Part shown: positions 1 to 7,449 of the stretch, in pieces
Position numbering within the stretch: position 1 is the first letter of the stretch
How the letters are laid out: every line of letters starts with the position of its first letter
Source of the DNA: Gammaproteobacteria bacterium
Lineage (GTDB): Bacteria > Pseudomonadota > Gammaproteobacteria > Pseudomonadales > Azotimanducaceae
Length of the DNA stretch: 12,424 bases
Assembly (NCBI GenBank): GCA_003476445.1
Contig: DMUF01000139.1
Coordinates: 1 to 12,424, forward strand
Direction of reading: 5' to 3'
Notes under the pieces: model-generated
Seen by the model: the letters and a program-made list of their open reading frames with translations, nothing else
Told to the model about the DNA's origin: nothing
Databases searched by the model: none
Made by a program: the position numbers and the translations under genes

Positions 1-2191
1 TACGGAAAAACTCCCGCTCCCGCGCCTTCACGCCGACCCACTGCAGCGCTAGTCGGAACTGCTGACGCGCGGTGAGAAAGAAGTCGAGAGAAAACACGGC
101 CTGCAACTGCTCGGCGTCGAAGGTGGCCATGAGGTCACGGCGCTGGTGCAGCAACCAGCCGCCGCGATCCTGCCACTTGAGTTCGAGCTGGGCGGTGAAG
201 TTATCGACCGGGCGAAAGCTGAAGCCGCCTTCGGCGAGAAGTGTTTCGCCCTCTTGCAGTTCCTCGCGAAAACCGCCGCCTAGACCGAACGCAAAGGGCT
301 GCGTCGGGTCGGAATCCCAACGCGCGTTGAATTCCGTCCACTCTTCGGTGCGATAGGCGCCGTTGCCGAAGCTGTTCAGATCATCGTACTGCGGTGGCAG
401 GTAGCTCGCGCGCAGCAGAACGCGCGACAGATTGCGAAAGGTGAGACGGTCGGTGATAAAGAGTCCGCCGCCGGTGAATAGATCGTCCGTAACATTGTTT
501 TGCACGAATGCGCGTACGTCGAGCAGATTGTCGCGAGCAAAGTCGAGCTCCGATTGAATCAGCTGCACCGAGCTGCGCAGACGGTATTCGTTGTTACGCT
601 GCAGGAAGCCAAGGTCGTTGATGTCGAAATCTTCGTCGAAGTATTCGACACCGAAGCGCTGCACCAGCCCGCGGCGATAGGTGTATTCGGCGTCCACAAA
701 TCCGCCGTAGCCGCGTCCGGCCACGTCGACGTCTGAGGTCATCATCTGCCCGTCGAGCTTTACCTTGCCGTCGCGTGACAGATAGTGCGCGTCGACGCCC
801 TGGACAAAGGCATCGCGCGCGGGATTGACCACCGCTGTGCTCAGAAAGCCAAGGCCGCGATAGGCGCCGCTGGCCTGATCCTCGTACAGCACCCGGGCAA
901 TACCGTAGTCGCTGCCGGACTCGATGAGCGTCTCCGGTTGCCCGTTGACCTGATAATTCCAGCGCACGTCGTCCTCGAATGCGCCCATTACACCGTAGCG
1001 CACCGCGCCAGCCTGTCCGCTTGCCTGCATCGCACCCAGAAGTTCGACGGGTTCATTGAGCTGCCGGCGGTCAATGGCTACGCCAGCGGGCAGATTCGTC
1101 GGCCGCAGCGGTTTGCCCCCGATGCGGCGTGTGTTGACCATCGTGTAGGGCAAGCCGGCGTTGCCAATACTGGTGCTGCGCGTATCCGCGCGCGGCGATG
1201 CGAAAAAGATTTCCTGCCCTTCGAGGAAAAAGAGACGCTTTTCCGGGAAAAAGGTTTCGGTGGCGGTGAGGTTCACGACGACCTCGTCGGATTCCACGTT
1301 GCCGAAGTCCGGATTCACGGTGGCCGTGAGCTGAAAGTTGGATGAGGGCCGCCAGAACACGTCTACGCCGCTTTTCGGAGTGATGCGGTTGTCGATCCGG
1401 TCCACCGTGGAGGACACGTAGGGGTAGATGTTGTACTGCTGTCGCGGTGCGACCGATTCGAGCTCAAGGCCCTGCAGCGCGGACATGAATTTCGGCTGTG
1501 TTTCTGGTAGCGCGGGCCAACCCCAGCGCTGATCGGTATCGGCGAACTTGCGTGACAAGTACATGCCCATGCGACGCACCGGACCGCTCGCGGGCATCGA
1601 TACCGCGCTCCAGGGAATGAAGAACTCCGCGGTCCACCCCTGCTCGGTGACCTTGCTGCGACCGAGCCAGGGACCGTCCCAGTCAGGTGAGAACTTGCGC
1701 TCGGGCAGTACGGTGCCGTCCGACAGCGAGTCGCCCAGACTGATGCCGAACCAGAAGCCGTAGCGTCCATCGCCCGAGGTATCCAGGGTGAAGTTGATGC
1801 TGTCCCGGTTCAGTTCCCGCGTATCGCGCCCGGAGAGTCGGCTGATCAGAGTCTCCGGCGGTTGGCGCATGTCTGCCGCGAGGTAGAGCCCGCGGTCGTT
1901 GTAGGTGAGGCGGATGTAGGTTCGGTACGGAGGGCGTTCTCGAAGATCCGGCTCGACGATCACGAATTCATCGTACGCGGGCAGGCGCTGCCAGACAGGT
2001 TCGTCGAGGCGTCCGTCGACCCTGATGCGGCCGTCGGATGCCGTCAGGCGCTGAAGCGCGATCGTTTCGTTTGCACCGATCGCGACCACAACCCCCTCGG
2101 CGGCGGTGTCTGCGGCAATCGCAGGCTCGATCGCGAGCACAATGATCAGCGTCGACGCGATCAGGAACCGTATCAAGTTCGAAACCGGCAT
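1..2191 (-). CDS. DUF5916 / CBM9-like outer-membrane protein, 3' end off the window
   Basis: The minus strand is open from an ATG at 2191-2189 to the window edge, giving about 730 codons with no stop. The protein starts with a Sec signal peptide (hydrophobic residues about 7-25, probable cleavage after AIA at 26). A CBM9-like beta-sandwich follows (about 54-215), with the typical VDGRLDEPVW motif at 58-67. From about residue 250 comes a DUF5916 region with its hallmark block at 293-325 (NPDFGNVESD, then FFPEKRLFFLEG). The rest is rich in alternating aromatic and polar residues, as in a transmembrane beta-barrel. Family members are usually 700-900 residues, so little is missing. Known: these are exported proteins of unclear function, often near sugar-binding or peptidase genes. 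Inferred: outer-membrane location. It lies 86 bases downstream of the epoxide-hydrolase-like gene on the same strand and may be co-transcribed. A G-rich stretch just upstream of the ATG is the only ribosome-binding candidate. Confidence 0.9.
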   Translation of the reverse strand, partial: MPVSNLIRFLIASTLIIVLAIEPAIAADTAAEGVVVAIGANETIALQRLTASDGRIRVDGRLDEPVWQRLPAYDEFVIVEPDLRERPPYRTYIRLTYNDRGLYLAADMRQPPETLISRLSGRDTRELNRDSINFTLDTSGDGRYGFWFGISLGDSLSDGTVLPERKFSPDWDGPWLGRSKVTEQGWTAEFFIPWSAVSMPASGPVRRMGMYLSRKFADTDQRWGWPALPETQPKFMSALQGLELESVAPRQQYNIYPYVSSTVDRIDNRITPKSGVDVFWRPSSNFQLTATVNPDFGNVESDEVVVNLTATETFFPEKRLFFLEGQEIFFASPRADTRSTSIGNAGLPYTMVNTRRIGGKPLRPTNLPAGVAIDRRQLNEPVELLGAMQASGQAGAVRYGVMGAFEDDVRWNYQVNGQPETLIESGSDYGIARVLYEDQASGAYRGLGFLSTAVVNPARDAFVQGVDAHYLSRDGKVKLDGQMMTSDVDVAGRGYGGFVDAEYTYRRGLVQRFGVEYFDEDFDINDLGFLQRNNEYRLRSSVQLIQSELDFARDNLLDVRAFVQNNVTDDLFTGGGLFITDRLTFRNLSRVLLRASYLPPQYDDLNSFGNGAYRTEEWTEFNARWDSDPTQPFAFGLGGGFREELQEGETLLAEGGFSFRPVDNFTAQLELKWQDRGGWLLHQRRDLMATFDAEQLQAVFSLDFFLTARQQFRLALQWVGVKAREREFFR

Positions 2192-2225
2192 AGTCGCATC
2201 CCCCCGCGAGGATCTTAGCCGAATT

Positions 2226-2253
2226 CGTATACGCCGCGCCCTTCCCGGGTCAC
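2226..2253 (-). promoter_or_regulatory. Weak candidate promoter for the DUF5916 gene
   Basis: On the minus strand, GTGACC (2253-2248) and TATACG (2231-2226) lie 16 bases apart. Each matches four of six positions of the sigma-70 -35 and -10 boxes. The site is in the 86-base gap before the DUF5916 start, so that gene could have its own promoter as well as read-through. The match is weak and could be chance. Confidence 0.2.
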
Positions 2254-2277
2254 GCTTTCTGGTCGACTAGGTGCCCG

Positions 2278-2661
2278 TCATCCTTCCATCGCGCGCATGT
2301 AGGTGCCGAGATCGAAGTAGTCGCGCCACTCGCGAATCTTGCCGCCCTGCATCAGGAACACGCCGGCGCACGGCAGGTCGACGTTGCCCCGCGAGGTGCG
2401 GATTCGATCCAGGCGTTCAGCGAAGACGACGTCACCTGTTGCCGCGATATTGAGCAGATCCCATTGCGTTGGGCTCCAGGTGGCGGTGAAACCACGAATG
2501 AACTGTTCCACCTGCGCGCGGCCCCGTACCGGCTCGGTCGGCATGTTGTAGTAACAGCCGTCCTCGGTGAAAAAGCTCGCGAGTTCCGCGGCATCGAGCC
2601 GTGACCACGCGGCGATGAAGGCGCGGATGGTACTCAGGTTATCCTCGGTCGTGTTCGACAT
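2278..2661 (-). CDS. Limonene-1,2-epoxide-hydrolase-like protein (SnoaL/NTF2 fold)
   Basis: This 127-residue protein has the length of a single cone-shaped NTF2-like domain. It carries the full catalytic set known for limonene-1,2-epoxide hydrolase (LEH). Tyr37 and Asn39 in CYYNMP match the water-positioning Tyr53 and Asn55 of the Rhodococcus enzyme. Arg83 and Asp85 in ERLDRI match Arg99 and Asp101. Asp114 in EWRDYFD matches Asp132. The near-constant numbering offset (16 to 18) supports the alignment, which I made from memory. Known: LEH opens epoxides to diols in the cytoplasm by direct water attack. Inferred: this protein acts on an epoxide or a similar small hydrophobic molecule; the substrate is unknown and SnoaL-type relatives do other chemistry. 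The ATG at 2661-2659 has GGAG about 8 bases upstream. The gene is divergent from the VOC gene and precedes the DUF5916 gene on its strand. Confidence 0.82.
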   Translation of the reverse strand: MSNTTEDNLSTIRAFIAAWSRLDAAELASFFTEDGCYYNMPTEPVRGRAQVEQFIRGFTATWSPTQWDLLNIAATGDVVFAERLDRIRTSRGNVDLPCAGVFLMQGGKIREWRDYFDLGTYMRAMEG

Positions 2662-2688
2662 GGGTGCTGCTCCGCTACGAAAGCACGG

Positions 2689-2694
2689 ACTATA
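2689..2694 (-). promoter_or_regulatory. Candidate -10 box for the epoxide-hydrolase-like gene
   Basis: The minus strand reads TATAGT at 2694-2689, five of six matches to the -10 consensus, about 28 bases before the start codon. I see no convincing -35 box at the usual distance, so this is tentative. Confidence 0.3.
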
Positions 2695-2725
2695 CCGCGG
2701 GTGCGGCCACCCTGCCGGTCGCCGC

Positions 2726-2755
2726 TTGACAGGCCTCGAAGCCGCGGCCGATAGT
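2726..2755 (+). promoter_or_regulatory. Probable sigma-70 promoter of the VOC gene
   Basis: A perfect TTGACA (2726-2731) is followed after 18 bases by GATAGT (2750-2755), four of six matches to the -10 box. Transcription would begin near 2762, some 25 bases before the GTG start at 2787. This is the best promoter match I found in the window. It sits in the 125-base divergent gap, so an activator or repressor bound here could control both directions. Confidence 0.5.
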
Positions 2756-2786
2756 CGGGTGCGGAACGAGAGCGAGGGAGCAGGGT

Positions 2787-3359
2787 GTGAGCACGTCGCG
2801 GCGCAACGAAAAGTTCGATATTCAGGGGATCAATCACCTCGCGCTTGTCTGCAAGGACATGAAGCGCACGGTGGATTTCTACTCCGGTCTGCTCGGCATG
2901 CCGCTCATCAAGACCATCAACCTGCCGGGCGGCTCGGGTCAGCACTTCTTCTTCGACGTCGGCAACGGCGACGCGCTCGCGTTCTTCTGGTTCGCGGATG
3001 CGCCGGACAGCGTGCCCGGCGTTACCCATCCGGCGCACATCATCGGCCAGGGCTCGCTCACCACGGCCCACGCGTCCATGAATCACGTGGCGTTCAACGT
3101 AGCGGCAGATCGCATTGACGATTATCAGCGCAAGCTCGAAGCGGCCGGCATAACGTGCACGCCGGTGGTGAACCACGATGAGTCCCCGCATCAGGCGAGT
3201 TCGCGCATCACCCCGAGCACCTATGTCCGTTCGATCTACTTCAACGATCCCGACGGCGTCATGCTCGAGTTCGCTGCGTGGACGCGGGAGATGGGCGCCG
3301 GCGACATACTCGTCGATCCGGTGGATGCGTCAGGCGTCCCGGTGCCGCGTCAGGCATAA
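2787..3359 (+). CDS. VOC-superfamily metalloenzyme (glyoxalase / extradiol dioxygenase fold)
   Basis: The 190-residue product has two beta-alpha-beta-beta-beta modules. The first begins at INHLALVCKD (15-24) and is followed by the typical FYSGLLGMPL segment. The second begins at MNHVAFNV (98-105) and ends with YFNDPDGVMLEF (151-162). His17, His100 and Glu161 fall where VOC enzymes hold their metal. The residue ending module one is hydrophobic (around Phe66-Trp68), so the site looks like two His and one carboxylate, as in extradiol dioxygenases, rather than the four ligands of glyoxalase I. Substrate and reaction cannot be told. It starts at a GTG behind a purine-rich GAGGGAGCAGG. Its last 10 bases overlap the end of the convergent alpha/beta hydrolase gene. 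Its promoter region is shared with the divergent epoxide-hydrolase-like gene, which suggests a common pathway. Confidence 0.85.
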   Translation: MSTSRRNEKFDIQGINHLALVCKDMKRTVDFYSGLLGMPLIKTINLPGGSGQHFFFDVGNGDALAFFWFADAPDSVPGVTHPAHIIGQGSLTTAHASMNHVAFNVAADRIDDYQRKLEAAGITCTPVVNHDESPHQASSRITPSTYVRSIYFNDPDGVMLEFAAWTREMGAGDILVDPVDASGVPVPRQA

Positions 3360-4279
3360 ACCCGATTCGGCTTCGAGTGTCGCCACTCCGCGAGCAGCGT
3401 GCGCAGCGCGCTGACAAAGGCGAGCGGCTGATCCAGGAACACGTGGTGCTGTGCGTCTGGTATGCCGACAAAGGGCACTGATTCGTCCAGCACGCGGAAC
3501 ATGTAATCCGCGATGTCCTGGGTGAAGAGATAACTGTCCTCACCGTAGATGACGCCTACGCGGCAGCGCAGCTGCGCCAGAGCTTCGTGCATGGCTTCGA
3601 GACCGAAATCCATCTTGCGGAACAGCCCGTCATCGAATTTCCAGGTCCAGCCAGTGTCCACCTTCATGAGCGACCAGCGCCCAATGTAATCGAGGATGTA
3701 TTGGTTGCGGCAATCCTGCGGCGGCATCAGGCGAAAGCGGGCGAGCGCTTCTTCGAAGGTGGGGTAGATGCGCTTCGGCTTGATCGGCGAGCGCCGCGGA
3801 TCGCGTTCCCACTGATAATCCGGCGGCCGCACCGCGGAATCCACGAGCACGATTCCGCGCAGCCGATCGCAGTGCAGAAGCCCGGTCTGCAGCGTAACAA
3901 AGCCGCCAAAGCTATGCCCGACCACGACGGTATCATTGCCGAAACCCGCGTCTTCAGCGACTCCGACCACCTCCGCCGCGAACTGCGCGGGGGCGTAGCG
4001 GTCGCGCCGACCGCTGTCGCCCGCTCCCGACAGATCGAGTGCAGCCACGCGGTAGTGGTCGAGAAAAAACGGCGCGATGAATGTCCACCAGTGTGCGTGC
4101 GCGCCGTTGCCGTGCACGAACACGAGACCGGGTTTGTCCGGTGTGTCCTCGCCCCAGGAGAGGTAATGAATCGGCGTGCCTTCCACGACGACCGTGCGAT
4201 CGGCGAAGGGGGTGTTCAGCGCGCGAATGAACCAGCCGGGGCGGGTGTTGGTGGCGCCGGCGTTATGCATGTCTTCCAT
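3350..4279 (-). CDS. Alpha/beta-fold hydrolase
   Basis: A 309-residue alpha/beta hydrolase, counted from the ATG at 4279-4277. Visible motifs are the oxyanion-hole loop HGNG (56-59), the strand VAALDLSGAGDSG, the nucleophile elbow GHSFGG with Ser123, an acid residue in GEDSY (Asp248) and the catalytic histidine in DAQHH (His278 or 279). An aromatic-rich cap of about 85 residues lies between strands 6 and 7. Known: such enzymes cleave esters, epoxides, C-C bonds or haloalkanes. Ser as nucleophile fits an esterase, lipase or meta-cleavage-product hydrolase and argues against epoxide hydrolases or dehalogenases, which use Asp. I chose the start with AGGA five bases upstream. The frame stays open to a TTG at 4375, which would add 32 residues without a clear ribosome site. 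Its end overlaps the VOC gene tail to tail. Confidence 0.88.
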   Translation of the reverse strand: MEDMHNAGATNTRPGWFIRALNTPFADRTVVVEGTPIHYLSWGEDTPDKPGLVFVHGNGAHAHWWTFIAPFFLDHYRVAALDLSGAGDSGRRDRYAPAQFAAEVVGVAEDAGFGNDTVVVGHSFGGFVTLQTGLLHCDRLRGIVLVDSAVRPPDYQWERDPRRSPIKPKRIYPTFEEALARFRLMPPQDCRNQYILDYIGRWSLMKVDTGWTWKFDDGLFRKMDFGLEAMHEALAQLRCRVGVIYGEDSYLFTQDIADYMFRVLDESVPFVGIPDAQHHVFLDQPLAFVSALRTLLAEWRHSKPNRVYA

Positions 4280-4284
4280 CACGA

Positions 4285-4288
4285 TCCT
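4285..4288 (-). promoter_or_regulatory. Ribosome-binding site choosing the alpha/beta hydrolase start
   Basis: AGGA on the minus strand lies five bases before the ATG at 4279. The other in-frame starts, ATG at 4270 and TTG at 4375, have no equally placed site. Confidence 0.45.
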
Positions 4289-4435
4289 GGCAGTATGGTC
4301 GTAGATGCCATTGTCGGTGGGCGTAGGGGACTGCGCCAGCCGGACCTTCCGCAGCCCTGCCGCGGGCGTTTGCAAGACCGTCGCACCGATGCGAGAGTGC
4401 CTGCCTCATGATCCATCCGGTGCGGAGGTGGCAGC

Positions 4436-5659
4436 GTGCAGGCACGGGAATTTGATGTCGTGGTGTGGGGGGCGTCCGGCTTCACCGGCCGTCTGGTTGC
4501 AGAACATTTGTTGACTCGTTACGGGGCGGATCGGGAGCTGCGCTGGGCGCTCGGCGGACGCAACGCCGCGCGCCTCGAAGCGGTGCGATCCGAGCTTGGG
4601 GCAGCCGCCGCGGGTCTCCCGATTCTCACCGCGAACATCGATGATGCGGCAAGCCTTGCCGCCCTGGTGGCGCGCACGCGCGTGATCTGCACAACCGTGG
4701 GACCTTATGCGCTCTACGGTTCGGGACTGGTAGCCGCTTGCGCGGCGTCGGGCACGCACTACTGCGATCTCACGGGCGAGGTGCAATGGATGCGGCGCAT
4801 GATCGATGCGCACCATGAAACGGCGCGGCAATCAGGCGCGCGAATCGTTCACACCTGCGGCTTCGACAGCATTCCCTCGGACCTCGGGGTGTTCGATCTG
4901 CAGCGTGCTTTCATGGAGCGGTTTGGTCGACCGGCGGAGCGCGTGGCCTTTCGGGGACTCGAGTTTCGCGGCGGGTTTAGCGGCGGCACGATCGCGAGCA
5001 TGCTCAACATGCTGAATGAGGCTGATCACGATGCCTCGATCTACCCGCTGCTGGCCGATCCCTATGGACTCAACCCAGCGGGTGAGCGGCATGGACTCGA
5101 TGGTCCGGAGCCTGCGCTGCCCGCGTTTGATAACGAGCGGCGCGCCTGGCTGACCCCGTTTGTGATGGCGTCGATCAACACCAAGGTCGTGCGTCGCTCT
5201 AACGCGCTGGCGGGCTATCCCTATGGTCACGACTTCCGCTATGACGAGGCGACCGTTATGCCCCATGGTCTGTGGGGGTTCCCTGCCGCCCTCGCCATGA
5301 GTGTTGCAAGCGCAGCAGGCATGGCGGCCATGCGCGTACCCTCCGTGCGACGCTTTGTCGGCAAGCGGTTGCCGCAGCCGGGAGAAGGGCCGTCGGCAGC
5401 GGTCCGTGAATCGGGTTTCTACCTGCTCGAGCTCACGGCGTCCACGCGCGTGTCAGCAGCCCAGCGGCTCACGCTGCGAATTCGCGGCGACCGTGACCCG
5501 GGCTATGGGTCCACGGCGCGTATGCTCGGAGAAAGCGCTGTATGTCTGGCGCAGGATGCGCTCGATTCGGCGGGTGGTGTCCTGACCCCAGCCACCGCCA
5601 TGGGCGGTGCCCTGGTTCGGCGCCTGACCGAGCGTGCGGGTATCACCTTCGAATACTGA
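4436..5659 (+). CDS. Saccharopine-dehydrogenase-like NAD(P) reductase (trans-acting enoyl reductase type)
   Basis: The 407-residue protein opens with a Rossmann dinucleotide-binding loop, GASGFTG at 12-18, after strand FDVVVW. Further blocks are typical of the saccharopine-dehydrogenase-like family that includes mycobacterial Rv2449c and the trans-acting enoyl reductase Rv2953: TTVGPYALYG (86-95), YCDLTGE (109-115), HTCGFDSIPSDLG (139-151) and DPGYGSTARMLGES (354-367). A hydrophobic stretch at about 279-299 may touch a membrane or lipid. Known: Rv2953 reduces a double bond during phthiocerol dimycocerosate and phenolglycolipid synthesis; most relatives are uncharacterised. Inferred: an NAD(P)-dependent reduction of a lipid-like substrate; lysine metabolism is unlikely. 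The GTG start has an excellent GGAGGTG five bases upstream (4424-4430). The serine hydrolase gene follows after 30 bases on the same strand, probably in one operon. Confidence 0.85.
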   Translation: MQAREFDVVVWGASGFTGRLVAEHLLTRYGADRELRWALGGRNAARLEAVRSELGAAAAGLPILTANIDDAASLAALVARTRVICTTVGPYALYGSGLVAACAASGTHYCDLTGEVQWMRRMIDAHHETARQSGARIVHTCGFDSIPSDLGVFDLQRAFMERFGRPAERVAFRGLEFRGGFSGGTIASMLNMLNEADHDASIYPLLADPYGLNPAGERHGLDGPEPALPAFDNERRAWLTPFVMASINTKVVRRSNALAGYPYGHDFRYDEATVMPHGLWGFPAALAMSVASAAGMAAMRVPSVRRFVGKRLPQPGEGPSAAVRESGFYLLELTASTRVSAAQRLTLRIRGDRDPGYGSTARMLGESAVCLAQDALDSAGGVLTPATAMGGALVRRLTERAGITFEY

Positions 5660-5689
5660 TCAAGGCGGCGTGGCCGCGGAGCGCACAGC

Positions 5690-6898
5690 ATGAATGAGAT
5701 CACGCATCCGGATCTGGGAGCACTGCACGAGCGGATGCAGTGGTATGTAGACCAGGAGATTCTCTCCTGCTGCGTTGCGCTTGCGATGCGCGGCACCGAT
5801 ATCGTCGACTTCCGCACGTTCGGCTACATGGATCTGGAGACGCGGCGACCGCTGCGGTCCGACGCCATTTTTCGCATGTACTCGAATACCAAGATCGTGA
5901 CCAGCGTCGCCTTGATGATGCTCTATGAGGAAGGACGCTTCGGGCTCGACGATCCGCTGTCCGGCGTGCTGCCCGCTTTCCGCGACATGCGCGTGCTGCG
6001 TCCGGAGGCCCGTTCCGTGAACGACGTCGAACCCGCTCGCTCGCCGATCACGCTGCGCCAGATCCTGTCCCACAGCGCCGGACTCTCATACGGCTTCATC
6101 GAGCCGCAGTCAGTGGTTGACCAGGCTTACCTGGCAGCGGGGCTCAACCCCATGACGGCGGATGGCATGACGCTCGCGTCGCTTTGTGACGGGCTCGCGC
6201 AGCTGCCGCTGGCCTATCACCCGGGTACGAACTGGCGCTACAGCCTGGCGACCGACGTCGCCGCACGTGTGGTGGAAGTGTTGTCCGGGCAGCGCTTTGA
6301 CGATTTTTTGAAGACGCGCATTCTGGGCCCGCTCGGGATGGTCGATACCGATTTCCATGTGCCGGTGGAGAAGCAGGACCGGTTCGTCACCCAGTACGCA
6401 CCGGTGGATATCTTCACGCCCATGAAGGGCGGGCTGGTGAAGGCGGACGATCCGCGCACCGGCGCCTACAGTCAGCCGAAGTCGTTTCTGTCGGGTGGTG
6501 GTGGTCTTGTTTCCACCGTCAGCGACTACCTCACGTTCCTGAAGGCTATCGTCAACGGTGGCAGCTGGGAGGGCGTGCGCATTCTCCGCGACGAAACGCT
6601 TGCGCTCATGCGCAGCAATCAGCTGGCGCCCGGCATCGGCGTTCGCTTCCCGATGTGGGAGATGTCGAGCACCGTGTTCGGTCTTGGTTTTGCGCTCAAG
6701 GAGGCGGCGGGCCCGGACGAACCCGCGACGGCGATTGGGGAATACCACTGGGGCGGCATGGCGGGCACCCACACCTGGATGGCGCCTCGGGCCGGGTTGA
6801 CCGGTGTCTGTATGACCCAGCGCATGCCAGGCTTCTGGCATCCGTTCAGTCACGACTTCAAACGCATGCTCTACGCGTCGCTCGGTCAGCCCGCCTGA
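5690..6898 (+). CDS. Beta-lactamase-family serine hydrolase (class C / EstB-like)
   Basis: The 402-residue product has the penicillin-recognising fold signature. Ser65 and Lys68 form the SxxK motif in YSNTK, Tyr184 in WRYSLATDV replaces the YxN motif, and HWGG (353-356) stands where class C enzymes have KTG. The block ITLRQILSHSAGL (120-132) and a glycine-rich SGGGGLVST (268-276) are also typical. No signal peptide is visible, so the protein is probably cytoplasmic. Known: this group holds EstB-type esterases, transesterases such as LovD, and amide hydrolases, and true beta-lactamases are rare in it. Inferred: ester hydrolysis or acyl transfer related to the reductase just upstream. GGAG lies nine bases before the ATG. 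The last 13 bases overlap the convergent CDP-alcohol phosphatidyltransferase gene. Confidence 0.88.
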   Translation: MNEITHPDLGALHERMQWYVDQEILSCCVALAMRGTDIVDFRTFGYMDLETRRPLRSDAIFRMYSNTKIVTSVALMMLYEEGRFGLDDPLSGVLPAFRDMRVLRPEARSVNDVEPARSPITLRQILSHSAGLSYGFIEPQSVVDQAYLAAGLNPMTADGMTLASLCDGLAQLPLAYHPGTNWRYSLATDVAARVVEVLSGQRFDDFLKTRILGPLGMVDTDFHVPVEKQDRFVTQYAPVDIFTPMKGGLVKADDPRTGAYSQPKSFLSGGGGLVSTVSDYLTFLKAIVNGGSWEGVRILRDETLALMRSNQLAPGIGVRFPMWEMSSTVFGLGFALKEAAGPDEPATAIGEYHWGGMAGTHTWMAPRAGLTGVCMTQRMPGFWHPFSHDFKRMLYASLGQPA

Positions 6899-7449
6899 AG
6901 CCGGCGCGCGCGGTCGATCATCGAGCAGCCGGTGGTGAGCACCAGGGCGACGCTGACCCACCAGATCAGCGCGGTGCCGTCGGGGGCGAGTCTCGGCCAG
7001 GCGCTCATGCCGAGCGGCGCCGCGATGACGGCGCCTGCGAGCACAAAGTAGCTGATCCCGTTCAGGCGCCCCAGCCGGTTGCCGCGGAGCGGGCGCCCGC
7101 GCAGTGCCGACGAATCGATCACGTACTGCGTGAACGCGAAGGGAATCAGCACAGGCAACAGCCAGGTCACGCTGCCAGTGAGCGCCGCCGCTGCCAGCAC
7201 CGCGGTCACGAACAGGGCGTCGGTTGCATGGTCGAGGAGCCCGCCGAGCGCAGACGCCTGCCCCAGCCGTCGCGCAAGCGGACCATCCATCGCGTCGGTA
7301 ACGACCGCCACAGCGAAGCACAGTGTCGCGGGCAGCCAGGCCGCGTGGTAGACGCAGAAAGCGGTCGGCAGCGCCAGCAAGGCCCGAATCAGGGTGAGGA
7401 CGTTTGCCCAGGTAAACCAGGGGTGGGTCGGATTCGATGCTTGTTCCAT
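6886..7449 (-). CDS. CDP-alcohol phosphatidyltransferase family membrane protein
   Basis: A 187-residue polytopic membrane protein carrying the complete family motif D-x2-DG-x2-AR-x8-G-x3-D-x3-D: Asp52, Asp55, Gly56, Ala59, Arg60, Gly69, Asp73 and Asp77. Hydrophobic segments surround this cytosolic-face active site, at about 15-35, 38-52, 78-95, 97-108, 132-147 and 160-175. Known: these enzymes move a phosphatidyl group from a CDP-activated lipid, or a CDP-activated head group, to an alcohol, using two metal ions held by the aspartates. The acceptor cannot be told; phosphatidylglycerophosphate synthase-like or inositol-phosphate-like roles are both possible. GGAGGG about six bases before the ATG supports the start. 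The gene is divergent from the SDR gene and overlaps the serine hydrolase tail to tail by 13 bases. Confidence 0.87.
   Translation of the reverse strand: MEQASNPTHPWFTWANVLTLIRALLALPTAFCVYHAAWLPATLCFAVAVVTDAMDGPLARRLGQASALGGLLDHATDALFVTAVLAAAALTGSVTWLLPVLIPFAFTQYVIDSSALRGRPLRGNRLGRLNGISYFVLAGAVIAAPLGMSAWPRLAPDGTALIWWVSVALVLTTGCSMIDRARRLQAG

Noticed and set aside
785..1345. Plus-strand open frames opposite the left-hand gene
   Set aside because: The minus strand encodes a continuous DUF5916 protein with family signatures across this stretch.
4371..4403. TTGCAA as a -35 box for the reductase gene
   Set aside because: No acceptable -10 box follows at 16-18 bases.
3587..4411. Plus-strand open frame opposite the alpha/beta hydrolase
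   Set aside because: The minus-strand protein has a full hydrolase catalytic triad; the plus-strand product has no motif.
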